NCBI RefSeq assembly: GCF_902459645.1
Contig: NZ_CABPSK010000001.1
Location: 186,001 to 250,000 of the forward strand
From: Pandoraea pneumonica
GTDB lineage: Bacteria; Pseudomonadota; Gammaproteobacteria; Burkholderiales; Burkholderiaceae
Length of the DNA stretch: 64,000 bases
Direction: 5' to 3'
Part shown: positions 7,304 through 15,561 of the stretch, piece after piece
Layout: each line of letters opens with the position of its first letter
Position numbering within the stretch: position 1 is the first letter of the stretch
Notes under the pieces: model-generated
Databases searched by the model: none
Told to the model about the DNA's origin: nothing
The model's input: the letters and a program-made list of their open reading frames with translations, nothing else
Position numbers and translations under genes: made by a program

Positions 7304-8419
7304 TCATGGGAAGAACGCCATAAAAACAAAGGCGCAGCAGATGGTTGTGTGCAGTGACCCACGAAGTACCGAGGCACGTCCGGAAACAACAGTCAGGATT
7401 CCGACTACCGTGGTGAGCACAAGGAAGACCATTTCTTTGGGGCCGAGACCAAGTGTTAGTCGAACTTGCATGAAGTTCGCGGCCACGGCCACTACAGGAA
7501 TGGTCAGTCCCAAACTAGCCATGGCTGAGCCAAGTGCTAAGTTAAAACTCACTTGTACTTCTCCAGCATGCGCTGCACGCATAGCCGTCAGCGTTTCTGG
7601 AAGAGCAACAATGATCGCAATCATGACTCCTACTGAGGAGATGGGAAGGTTGGCGTTCTGAACCATTGACTCGATGCTCGGAGCCAAGATTTGAGCGGCG
7701 AGAGTTATAGCAACCAATGCTGATAGAAGCAGCAGGACTGCGGGTACGGCATTAGGTCGCTTTGCGATTCGGATTGGCACGGCGTTTGATGCCGCTCGGC
7801 GTTCCGCATTGACGTACTCGTGTAACCAGCCAGTAGACTTCACCACATGGAGAACATAGAGGACGACTGACGCGCAGGAGGCGAACGTCAACTGTGCTGT
7901 ATTGAATTGTGGGCCGGATGTGCTGCTGGTGAACGTGGGGAGTACCATCGAAAGCGTCGCGACCGTCGCGACCGTCGCGACGGTCGCGAAGGCCGCGCCA
8001 GTGATGAACGCATCAAACTTTACGATCTGTTCCCTGCGGGTGCTGACGAGAAGCGAAAGGCCAATCATCCCGTTGCAGCACAGCATGAGCGAAGAAAATA
8101 CAGTGTCGCGTGCAAGGGTCTGAGTCGTCTTCGCGTCTGCAGCCATTACTGAAATTATGAATCCCGCCTCGATAACAGTCACTGCTAGCGCGAGGATCAG
8201 CGTTCCTAAGATTGGACCAAATCTAGCGGCAAGACGCTGAGCATAGTGCACGGAACATAATGCTAAGGCCGCAATCGTCAGCAACAGGGTCCACATACAA
8301 AAATGACCGACGGGCATGTGGAATGCCGAGATGACTACCCCCCATCCGGCGGCAGTTACGACGTATGGCCAACCAAGGGCTCCTAATCTCAGCCACCTGG
8401 TTTCGGGGTTGGGAATCAT
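7304..8419 (-). CDS. chaA: ChaA-like calcium/cation:proton antiporter
   Basis: A protein of 371 residues with about 10-11 membrane helices. The two CaCA alpha-repeats are visible: GTLILALAVTVIEAGFIIS near residue 72, and IIVALPETLTAMRAAHAG with NLALGSAMASLGLTIP in the second half; the membrane glutamates of both repeats are kept. ChaA exchanges Ca2+ (or Na+/K+) for protons in the inner membrane. The gene follows cfa by 113 bases on the same strand, so it is probably in the riboswitch 5 transcript. An in-frame 9-base tandem repeat encodes VATVATVAT around residue 148. Confidence 0.85.
   Translation of the reverse strand: MIPNPETRWLRLGALGWPYVVTAAGWGVVISAFHMPVGHFCMWTLLLTIAALALCSVHYAQRLAARFGPILGTLILALAVTVIEAGFIISVMAADAKTTQTLARDTVFSSLMLCCNGMIGLSLLVSTRREQIVKFDAFITGAAFATVATVATVATLSMVLPTFTSSTSGPQFNTAQLTFASCASVVLYVLHVVKSTGWLHEYVNAERRAASNAVPIRIAKRPNAVPAVLLLLSALVAITLAAQILAPSIESMVQNANLPISSVGVMIAIIVALPETLTAMRAAHAGEVQVSFNLALGSAMASLGLTIPVVAVAANFMQVRLTLGLGPKEMVFLVLTTVVGILTVVSGRASVLRGSLHTTICCAFVFMAFFP
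7956..7991. repeat. Four tandem copies of a 9-bp unit inside chaA
   Basis: GTCGCGACC, GTCGCGACC, GTCGCGACG and GTCGCGAAG lie head to tail. The unit is a multiple of three, so copy-number change would only alter the number of VAT tripeptides within a membrane helix region. Confidence 0.9.
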
Positions 8420-8532
8420 GGGCGACGATGGTTAGTCTGGGAGTGCCATCGAGAAGCGGCGTTTGGTGAGCGCTCCGTTGTCATAGATATATGAATGCGA
8501 CGCTGACGCTTCTGCCGTCGGCGTCGCTGGCG

Positions 8533-9699
8533 TCAAGTCCCCGGAGGCCGGTGGTAGCCTCCCGCAACCCCTTTTTTGGAAAACACCCATTGCCAGAGCT
8601 GCGCCTCGCGAGATCTGAATAAGCCCGCACAGGACAGCAAGTAGTACTTCCACATGCGATGGAATTGCTCCCCCAACTGGTCACAAAACTGTGGCCAACC
8701 GCGCTCGAAATTTGCGTACCACGCCATCAGTGTGCGGTCGTAATCCGCACCGAAATTGTGAACATCTTCTGTTACAAAAAGACCGCTTGCGGCACCTGCG
8801 ATTTGGTCCATGGCAGGAAGCTCGCCGTTCGGGAAAATGTATTTGTCTATCCAGGGATCGGGATGAGTGCCAGCTCGGTTCTTGCCGATGGTGTGGAGAA
8901 GAAAAAGTCCATCGTCGCTAAGACACCGCGACGCTACTTGCATATAGGTGCGGTAGTTCCTCGCGCCGACGTGTTCGAACATTCCGACACTTGCGATGCG
9001 GTCAAACGGTTCGTTTAAGCTCCGATAATCCTGCAGTCGGAATTCGAGAGGAAGCCCATCGTACCGGGACTTTGCCCAAGTCGCCTGCTCTTCAGAGATC
9101 GTGACCCCGACACAATGCACCCCATAGTACTCTGCGGCGAAAGCCATCAGGCTTCCCCAACCACAGCCGATATCGAGAAGGCGCATTCCGGGTCTTAGTT
9201 GCAGCTTTCTGCATATCAGATCCAGCTTGTCTTCCTGAGCGCTGTTCAGTGATTGTGCTCCGGCAGACCAATAGCCACAGGTATAGGTCATGCGACGATC
9301 CAACATGACGCTATAAAAGTCGTTGCCCAAATCATAGTGACGTCTGCCCACGTCCCACGCTCGGCGCACCGATTGTCGATTAAAGAGCTTCTCGCGCAGC
9401 GTTATGTAGATCAACTTGCTTGGCTGAATATGTTCGTCGAGACGTGCCCGCAGTGCTTTGGCGAAAAATTCGTCGAGCTCGTCACACTCCCAGCGGCCAT
9501 TCATATATGCCTCACCGAGTGCGAGCGAACCTCCCGTCAGCAAATCGCGAGCTAGGGTATGGTCGAGTATCTTCATATCCCAAGGGCGGGGGCCGTTAAT
9601 CTGTATGTCAGCGCCAAGCAGAATTTGCTCGATAAATTGACTCGCTGTGACACGAGCGTTTGTGGCAGTAGCCTGCTTTGATATCGTAGTTGATGTCAT
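8533..9699 (-). CDS. cfa: Cyclopropane-fatty-acyl-phospholipid synthase
   Basis: A protein of 388 residues starting at the ATG preceded by GGGAG and 7 bases. SAM-dependent methyltransferase that adds a methylene bridge to unsaturated phospholipid acyl chains. Visible: RAWDVGRRHYDLGNDFY, the SAM loop LLDIGCGWGSL, GVTISEEQ, the ASVGMFEHVG segment, and HTIGKN. It resembles E. coli Cfa in layout, with a proline-rich end of its own. It is the first gene behind fluoride riboswitch 5, followed by chaA. A membrane change that lowers HF permeability is a possible reason for fluoride control; this is inference. Confidence 0.93.
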   Translation of the reverse strand: MTSTTISKQATATNARVTASQFIEQILLGADIQINGPRPWDMKILDHTLARDLLTGGSLALGEAYMNGRWECDELDEFFAKALRARLDEHIQPSKLIYITLREKLFNRQSVRRAWDVGRRHYDLGNDFYSVMLDRRMTYTCGYWSAGAQSLNSAQEDKLDLICRKLQLRPGMRLLDIGCGWGSLMAFAAEYYGVHCVGVTISEEQATWAKSRYDGLPLEFRLQDYRSLNEPFDRIASVGMFEHVGARNYRTYMQVASRCLSDDGLFLLHTIGKNRAGTHPDPWIDKYIFPNGELPAMDQIAGAASGLFVTEDVHNFGADYDRTLMAWYANFERGWPQFCDQLGEQFHRMWKYYLLSCAGLFRSREAQLWQWVFSKKGVAGGYHRPPGT

Positions 9700-9976
9700 G
9701 CGCACTCTCCCTGCGGCTCGCGCTGTGCGCGTGACCTAACGATGCTGATGATCTTTAGCGCGGAAGAGTGGCGTAGCGCGAGGCTTGCCACGCCGATTGG
9801 TGGCCCAAACTGAAGGGGGGGCTACAGTAGCGGCGTTACAAGTAGCGGTACGCTTGGTGAGATCCGGGCGGAGCGGACGCCGGAAAATAGAAAGAGGGCG
9901 CATATATTCCACGTTTGCTGGGAACAAACCTGGGATGCTGCCAATAGACGGCCTACGATCTCCCACCCCAGGGATT

Positions 9977-10027
9977 CGTAGGCATCATCAGCCGATAAAG
10001 CGGCGGTTTCGGAGGAATGCCATCTCC
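9977..10027 (-). promoter_or_regulatory. Fluoride riboswitch 5, cfa-chaA
   Basis: Minus strand: GGAGATGGCATTCCTCC, AACCGCC, GGCTGATGATGCCTACG. CCTACG can pair with CGTAGG about 19 bases downstream (near 9952-9957). The leader to cfa is about 275 bases long, the longest in the set; I see no further gene in it. This and the promoter account for the 9700-10194 gap. Confidence 0.95.
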
Positions 10028-10037
10028 ATCGCAAGTT

Positions 10038-10067
10038 ATTTTAGATCAATAGTTTGGAAAAGCGCAA
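10038..10067 (-). promoter_or_regulatory. Promoter for cfa-chaA
   Basis: Minus strand TTGCGC and TAAAAT with 18 bases between, ending 11 bases before riboswitch 5. Confidence 0.5.
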
Positions 10068-10194
10068 CGTGGCTCCGGCGGCCTGTTCTTCATTGTGCAT
10101 CCACCTTCTGGAGGTGGAGCGGTGAACGTACTTTCTGGCGGTTCGCATCAACAAGGATCTCGTTCACAATCCCCTTCGAGTTTTTCCGGTAGCT

Positions 10195-10791
10195 ATGAAT
10201 CTTGATATGCGTCTAAGGACCTTGGCACGTGAGTCGGAGTGGTTTTGGGCCGCGTTGATGGCTGCCCGGCAAATGAACCTAGCATCATGGTGTATCGGAG
10301 CCGGGGCAGTTCGAAACCTCGTTTGGGATGCTCTACATGGTTTTGAAGTGCCTTCTGCGCTCCCGGATATCGACCTCGCTCACTTCGACGCGTCCGATTA
10401 TTCACGGGAAAGCGATGCGGCAATTCAGCTTCGACTGTGCCGCTTACATTCGCGAGTTCGTTGGGATGTGACGAACCAGGCGGCGGTACACACATGGTAC
10501 GAAGAGGTATTTGGCTATCCCGTATTGCCATATTCCTCGCTGGAGGATGCGGTCTCTTCGTGGCCGGAGTTTGCAACTTCAGTCGGCATCGCGTTGCGAT
10601 GGGACGATTCGATTGACGTAGTAGCCCCGCACGGGCTTGATGACCTATTCGATATGGTCGTTCGGCGGAACCCCGCTAGGGTTAGCCTCTCCGCGTATAC
10701 GGACCGGCTTGAACAGAAGAGATACCAAGACAGATGGCCGATGGTAAAGATCATTGCATTGGAGCGACAGACCGACGACGGGGGAGCCTGA
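10195..10791 (+). CDS. Nucleotidyltransferase family protein (COG3575-like)
   Basis: A protein of 198 residues. WCIGAGAVRNLVWDALHG and PDIDLAHFD give the nucleotidyltransferase-like core (GAxxxR plus DxD), and the C-terminal RYQDRWPMVKII is typical of this uncharacterised family (NTP_transf_6). Substrate unknown. It is transcribed away from cfa, with no riboswitch or clear promoter visible, and stands alone between two minus-strand fluoride operons. It may be a passenger in the island. Confidence 0.8.
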   Translation: MNLDMRLRTLARESEWFWAALMAARQMNLASWCIGAGAVRNLVWDALHGFEVPSALPDIDLAHFDASDYSRESDAAIQLRLCRLHSRVRWDVTNQAAVHTWYEEVFGYPVLPYSSLEDAVSSWPEFATSVGIALRWDDSIDVVAPHGLDDLFDMVVRRNPARVSLSAYTDRLEQKRYQDRWPMVKIIALERQTDDGGA

Positions 10792-10923
10792 TTCTTGCAA
10801 AGTTTTGCCTGCGCTCGAGGTGTCGCCAAGAAATGGGCTCTCGTGTGCGTCAGCTTCTTGAGGGAGACCTATGATGCGACGGTCCATCTTTTTTGGAGGG
10901 GGATTTTTTACCGCAAATCCGAG

Positions 10924-10948
10924 TGTCGCGCAGGGTCAGCGCGCGACA
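10924..10948. terminator. GC-rich hairpin at the end of the MFS gene
   Basis: TGTCGCGC and GCGCGACA form a perfect 8-bp stem with a 9-base loop that spans the MFS stop codon. The T tract on the minus strand is short, so termination is plausible but not certain. Confidence 0.45.
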
Positions 10949-12144
10949 GCCCCTTTTGCCCACACCCAAAGAAAGAAGGGCAGCGCGAGCAATTGACTAC
11001 TCACACAAAAAATGACTGCTGACGTTTTTGACGCGTCGTAAAGGATGCCGATAGCCGAACTCCCTGCGAACCATGCCATTCCATAGCCCGCAGTGAATAT
11101 TCCGAACGCAGTGGCTCGAGCAGACGGCGGAGCCATAGGAGACACAGCCGCCGGAATGATCGATTCATGGAAGCCCATGCCGATTCCCCAAACCAAGCCG
11201 CCGATCCACCAAACATGACTACCCCCAAGAAATACCATTGGCGCAAACAACGTGCTGAGCAGCGTCAGGCAGACAATGACCGCAAACCCGAATCTGTCGA
11301 ATAGGCGCCCAAACACGAGGGCGCCTGCGCCGCTCACGGCCATCGCTGAGGCGTATAGAGCCGCAATGACCTCGCTGCCAATATGCGAGCTGGTCGATAG
11401 ATGAAATGCGATCAATGGGTAATCAGCAAATCCTGCTGCGACCAAAGACGCACCTGCCAAATAGACCCAGTATTCCCTCGGCAGGGCTTTCCCACGGTCT
11501 CCATCCACAGATGGTTGCAGTGCGAGTGACACCGGATATAACGACCGGGCGATCAACACGAGGATGACATTGACGAGCGCTGGAGCCAGAAGAACCGTAA
11601 AAGCGAGTTGATAAGTGCCCTTGAGTGCAAGGATCACCGCAACCAGTAGCGGACCTACCATTGCACCGAATTGATCAAGTGCTTCATGGATGCCAAAGGC
11701 CCAGCCGTAGCCACCAATGTCCGAGGCCGCGTACGAAAGCATCACGTCTCTCGGCGGGTTTCGTATCGCCTTGCCTACACGCTCAAGCACGATCAATACC
11801 GCAGCCCAATGCCATGTGTGGACGAGAGCCAATGCGGGGACTGCGGACATTTGCACAACATAACCAATGATTGTGATGGGCCAAGGCTTCCCAGACATAT
11901 CCGCCCAGCGACCGGAAGCGACACGAAGCGCGTATCCGAGCAACTCGCCAAAACCAGTGACGATTCCAACCACGGTCGCGCTAGCGCCAAGCCCCAGCAG
12001 AAATGGCCCTAGAATGCTGCGAGAGCCTTCGTAGGTGAAGTCGGCGAAGAAGCTAAGAATGCCAATCAGAATGACAAATCTAAGAGCTTTTCTGGATCTC
12101 ACGCGTTCTCGCTGATTGGCCTGATGCGCAATTGAAGTTTCCAC
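10936..12144 (-). CDS. MFS transporter
   Basis: A protein of 402 residues with about 12 membrane helices. Starts at GTG with GAGG 4 bases upstream. The MFS loop 2-3 appears as GRWADMSGKPWPI and the repeat as GRLFDRFGF. The early segment SFFADFTYEGSRSILGPFL resembles MFS permeases of the YfkF/arabinose-efflux type; the substrate is not evident. It lies 57 bases after the Cys/His-module gene and should share the riboswitch 6 transcript. An efflux role during fluoride stress is an inference from that linkage. Confidence 0.85.
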   Translation of the reverse strand: METSIAHQANQRERVRSRKALRFVILIGILSFFADFTYEGSRSILGPFLLGLGASATVVGIVTGFGELLGYALRVASGRWADMSGKPWPITIIGYVVQMSAVPALALVHTWHWAAVLIVLERVGKAIRNPPRDVMLSYAASDIGGYGWAFGIHEALDQFGAMVGPLLVAVILALKGTYQLAFTVLLAPALVNVILVLIARSLYPVSLALQPSVDGDRGKALPREYWVYLAGASLVAAGFADYPLIAFHLSTSSHIGSEVIAALYASAMAVSGAGALVFGRLFDRFGFAVIVCLTLLSTLFAPMVFLGGSHVWWIGGLVWGIGMGFHESIIPAAVSPMAPPSARATAFGIFTAGYGMAWFAGSSAIGILYDASKTSAVIFCVSSQLLALPFFLWVWAKGAVAR

Positions 12145-12201
12145 TTTTCCTCGCCGGTAGAAGTGCTTCGCGACAAAAGCATTCCTAAAGCCAATGCGAT
12201 C

Positions 12202-13587
12202 TCACGAGAACGTGCCGAATGCGCCAACCGGGTCACTATCCGCCAGTCGGCGTAGCCTGGAAACTTGGGACATCAAAAGCGCATTGCGCGAAACGTGGTC
12301 GGGCTCAAGAATGAAAATCTCGGCGAAATGTTTCAGGCAAACAGTTCCTGGAGAAATCTTCTGGTGAAGACGATGAGAGGCCTTCAGAAGTGCCTTCATT
12401 TGGGCGATGGCTTCGGCGTCACAGGCGGGACATCCAGCATTTAGAGCCGGCGGGACATCGAACTCGATGTCTTCAACTTCTATAGAGGCGGGAGTCCGAT
12501 CATCGGTTATGTCTTCATTAATAGGTGGAATATTCCAGCTCGCACTTCGGCGCAGGTGCCTCGCTGCCAGAGGCGATTTTCGCAACCGTTGCTTGAGGTT
12601 CTTCGTGAGAAAGGTCTTGTAGCTGCTCCACGCGGCATATTGGCAGGCCTCGCTTGGCGACATTAGCGCCTCAGCAACGTGAATTTCACATGTTGGACTT
12701 ACTAGCCAAAGCGGCTGTTGCTGTGCGACCGCGCGAGCAAATCGTTCACGCCAAGAGGTGCGAGCTGATACCACCGCGTCGCAAATCACACAACCAGTGT
12801 TTGCCATGGAAAGTACTGAGCACTGATAGTCTAGGCGGACCTGGTCGCTGATCGAACGCTCGCGGACGTCGAATCGAAATAGCGCTTCGAAAAGTGTCGG
12901 GCGCTCCAAGTAAAAAAGATCAGGGATAGGAGCCAGTTGCTGACCACTCAGGCTCCATCCTCCATACCGCTCGTCAAGTGAGCGAATTCGGGACCGCGCG
13001 ATACGAAGCGCCTGCGCAACAGACTCGACCGTTGGTGATGCTAGGGAGTCTCGCAAATGCTGGAGGCACAGTTGCGTTGACATCACTTGGTCAGACTCCT
13101 TCCTGCACTTGGGAAGAGCTCTGAAGAACCGTGCTAAGGCGTGTCCGTCGCGTTGATTGCGGTATGAGCAGGCGGGACATCGATGCCTTGCTCCGAAAAC
13201 CATTGCGCGGACTTTGTCTGTGGTTTGCGGCATCGCAGAGAAAATCTCTTCGAACCAATCGACGGCAGTTTTCGCACGAGTCCGAAAGATGGAGTTCCCG
13301 GCAAGCTGCGCGGACAAGGTCGCAGTATGGTCACGGCAAAAGCCGAGAGTGTCGACGAGGGCTTCGCTTGCAGAGTCGCTACGCGTTTTCGCCAACAGTC
13401 TTGTGGATACGTATTTCGAATGGGCAACGCTAACGTCTGCGCAAACCTGGCAGGCACAGAAGTAAGGGGTGAGTGTTCGTGGCTCGCGGTGCTTAGCCGT
13501 GTGCTGCGCACCGTCCTTCTCGGATGCGAGTAACAGGCGTGATGTCAGGGGGGAGGGACTACTGGCGTGCGGTTGTGTCGTGCTCAC
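12202..13587 (-). CDS. Unknown protein with four C-x2-C / C-x2-H modules
   Basis: A protein of 461 residues, starting at GTG with GGGAG 6 bases upstream. The sequence shows four repeats of a CxxC followed 27-34 residues later by CxxH: C46/C49-C84/H87, C137/C140-C174/H177, C266/C269-C300/H303 and C386/C389-C417/H420. Each pair of pairs could bind one metal ion, probably zinc. The spacing recalls DUF6062-like proteins, but I cannot assign the family firmly. There is no signal peptide or membrane helix. First gene behind fluoride riboswitch 6, with the MFS gene next. Possible roles include metal or fluoride sensing, or nucleic-acid binding; none is shown. Confidence 0.85.
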   Translation of the reverse strand: MSTTQPHASSPSPLTSRLLLASEKDGAQHTAKHREPRTLTPYFCACQVCADVSVAHSKYVSTRLLAKTRSDSASEALVDTLGFCRDHTATLSAQLAGNSIFRTRAKTAVDWFEEIFSAMPQTTDKVRAMVFGARHRCPACSYRNQRDGHALARFFRALPKCRKESDQVMSTQLCLQHLRDSLASPTVESVAQALRIARSRIRSLDERYGGWSLSGQQLAPIPDLFYLERPTLFEALFRFDVRERSISDQVRLDYQCSVLSMANTGCVICDAVVSARTSWRERFARAVAQQQPLWLVSPTCEIHVAEALMSPSEACQYAAWSSYKTFLTKNLKQRLRKSPLAARHLRRSASWNIPPINEDITDDRTPASIEVEDIEFDVPPALNAGCPACDAEAIAQMKALLKASHRLHQKISPGTVCLKHFAEIFILEPDHVSRNALLMSQVSRLRRLADSDPVGAFGTFS

Positions 13588-13637
13588 GAATAACTCCCGT
13601 CGGCAACACTACAGACGCGTACCCTTGGGGTACGACC

Positions 13638-13686
13638 TGTAGGCATCATCAGCCTTGACGGGCGGTTACGGGAGAATGCCATCTCC
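13638..13686 (-). promoter_or_regulatory. Fluoride riboswitch 6, Cys/His protein and MFS
   Basis: Minus strand: GGAGATGGCATTCTCC, AACCGCC, GGCTGATGATGCCTACA. The 3' strand CTACAG pairs with CTGTAG some 23 bases on, enclosing an internal hairpin GTACCC-CAA-GGGTAC. The second strand is about 13 bases from the GGGAG ribosome site, so translation control is possible. A perfect TATACT -10 box lies about 11 bases upstream. Confidence 0.95.
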
Positions 13687-13733
13687 ACGGGGGAGTATAG
13701 CGCAAGGGGGAAAAAGCAGGGCACCGTTCCATT

Positions 13734-13762
13734 TTGCTCAAAGCATTTCCACGTGCTAGACT
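13734..13762 (+). promoter_or_regulatory. Promoter for the MutS-like pair
   Basis: TTGCTC and TAGACT with 17 bases between, ending 8 bases before riboswitch 7, so the transcript would begin almost at the aptamer. Confidence 0.65.
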
Positions 13763-13770
13763 GGCCTCGT

Positions 13771-13821
13771 GGAGATGGCATTCTCCCTCAAGCGCCAAAA
13801 TTTTGGCTAATGATGCCTACG
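13771..13821 (+). promoter_or_regulatory. Fluoride riboswitch 7, MutS-like operon
   Basis: GGAGATGGCATTCTCC, then AAGCGCC and GGCTAATGATGCCTACG. Two positions differ from the other copies (AAGCGCC for AACCGCC and CTAATG for CTGATG), so affinity may be altered. The 3' strand GCCTACG is itself the 5' arm of the terminator that follows. Confidence 0.93.
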
Positions 13822-13853
13822 TTTTCCCGGTGATGGGGTACGTAGGCTTTTTT
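13815..13853 (+). terminator. Riboswitch-controlled intrinsic terminator
   Basis: GCCTACG (13815-13821) pairs perfectly with CGTAGGC (13841-13847), followed by six T. The 5' arm is the aptamer's own 3' strand, so a folded fluoride-bound aptamer excludes the terminator: a clear transcriptional ON switch. Confidence 0.92.
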
Positions 13854-13896
13854 ATGCCCTGTTGCCATGAATGCGCTCAGCTAAATGGAAGGCAAC

Positions 13897-15561
13897 ATGG
13901 CACATTCCTCAATCAGTTCCGCCGCAGATCCAATGGCCCTGCAAGCCGCGGGCGCGCGCAAAAGCCTCAGTCATGGGGACTCGCCAGCAGACGAACGGCA
14001 GGTCGCGCCGAGTCTGCCGTCCGGCGGGAGCCGGACACCTGCGCCGAGCCTTCTTTACGAAGGCCCAGAACCAGCAGAGCTAAGATCTAAGGCGCCCCCT
14101 ACGTTCGTTGACCTTCACCTCGGGTCGGTGATGTTGCACGTCAATACGAACGAGGCGGAATTCGACCTCAATCCCATCCTCAATACGCCGCTCCAACGCT
14201 TGGCGGATATCAGGTATCGGCAGGACATCGCAGGCGAACTGGAGTTGCCGGCCGTCATTGCTGCTGTCAATGAATTCGCCGAGTACATGCGTCATCAGCG
14301 AAAAAGCGAGGAGCGATCACTCAAAGCCTATTTCGGATATGAGAAGAAATTCTGGTTCCTTGATGGGGCACGCCAATACTGTGCTGCCGTAGATGGAGTG
14401 GCAGCGGCATTCGATGCGCTAGAGCTGAAGTCCGCAGGTCTTCAGCGAATGCGAGCGTACGTCACCGAATACGCGCACAGTCCAGAGTATGTCGCGCTCA
14501 AGAACGAAGTTCTCGCACTCATAGAAATGCTTGCCGAAGTTCGCTATTGCGTATGGATTGATGGCGGAGAGGTCACGGTGTATCCGTTTGGAGGCGAACG
14601 CGATTACAGTGAAGCGATACATGACACGTTCGCAAAGTTCCAAAAAAACGCCGTTCGCGATTATCGAGTCGCCTACAAGAATTCGGAGAGCATGAATCAT
14701 GTCGAATCGTGGATCGTTGACCTCGTAGCGCGACGATACCCCGATAAGTTCTCCAAGTTGGATGCATTCGCGCAACGGACAGCCTATAAGGACGCCGGTG
14801 TAGTCAAGTTCGACCATGAGGCTACGTTTTATCTTGGCTACTTCAACTATATAGCGAGGTTCCGAGAGGTGGGGTTGCCGTTTTGTTATCCCGATGTCAC
14901 TACGGAGAAGGGGGCAATCTTCGGAGATGGCATATTCGACCTCGCTCTTGCTGAGAAACTCGAGCAGAACGGCTTATCGGTGATTCAGAATGATTTTCGA
15001 CTAGATGGCCAAGAGAGAATCATTGTCGTATCGGGCCCCAACCAAGGCGGAAAGACGACCTTCGCCCGCATGTTCGGCCAATTGCACTATCTGGCTGTGT
15101 TGGGGCTTCCTGTGCCGGCACGTGCAGCCAAGCTCTATCTTTCCGATGAGATTTTCACCCACTTTGAACGATCCGAGGACATCACGACGCTCCGAGGGAA
15201 GCTAGAGGATGACCTGTTCCGGATGCACGAGATATTAGACAAAGCGACGCCGCGAAGCCTCATCATCATGAACGAGATATTCTCGTCAACGTCTTTGCAA
15301 GATGCGATGAAGCTGGGAGCACGCATTATAGAAAAGCTGTCAGCACTTGATGCTTACTGCGTATGTGTCACGTTCATCGACGAACTCTCCACGATTAACG
15401 AAAAGACGGTCAGCATGGTTAGTATGATTGACCCGAAGAATCCTGCAGTGCGAACGTTCAGAGTCGAGCGTCATATTGCTGATGGGCTTGCGTATGCCCA
15501 TGCCATCGCTGAGAAGTACGAGATTACCTACGAATGGTTGATGAGGAGGGTGCCGTCATGA
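13897..15561 (+). CDS. MutS-like ATPase A
   Basis: A protein of 554 residues if started at the ATG behind GGAAGG (four residues after an earlier ATG at 13885 that lacks a ribosome site). A MutS V-type ABC ATPase domain is at the C-terminus: Walker A GPNQGGKTT, a Walker-B-like SLIIMNEIF, and STSLQDAM. The N-terminal mismatch-recognition domain of MutS is absent; a helical core-like region fills the middle. The protein therefore probably binds DNA or another polymer rather than mismatches. Its stop overlaps the next start (ATGA). Controlled by fluoride riboswitch 7. Confidence 0.85.
   Translation: MAHSSISSAADPMALQAAGARKSLSHGDSPADERQVAPSLPSGGSRTPAPSLLYEGPEPAELRSKAPPTFVDLHLGSVMLHVNTNEAEFDLNPILNTPLQRLADIRYRQDIAGELELPAVIAAVNEFAEYMRHQRKSEERSLKAYFGYEKKFWFLDGARQYCAAVDGVAAAFDALELKSAGLQRMRAYVTEYAHSPEYVALKNEVLALIEMLAEVRYCVWIDGGEVTVYPFGGERDYSEAIHDTFAKFQKNAVRDYRVAYKNSESMNHVESWIVDLVARRYPDKFSKLDAFAQRTAYKDAGVVKFDHEATFYLGYFNYIARFREVGLPFCYPDVTTEKGAIFGDGIFDLALAEKLEQNGLSVIQNDFRLDGQERIIVVSGPNQGGKTTFARMFGQLHYLAVLGLPVPARAAKLYLSDEIFTHFERSEDITTLRGKLEDDLFRMHEILDKATPRSLIIMNEIFSSTSLQDAMKLGARIIEKLSALDAYCVCVTFIDELSTINEKTVSMVSMIDPKNPAVRTFRVERHIADGLAYAHAIAEKYEITYEWLMRRVPS

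Noticed and set aside
8432-8653. A 73-codon frame between cfa and chaA
   Set aside because: Overlaps the conserved C-terminus of cfa in another frame and has no ribosome site.
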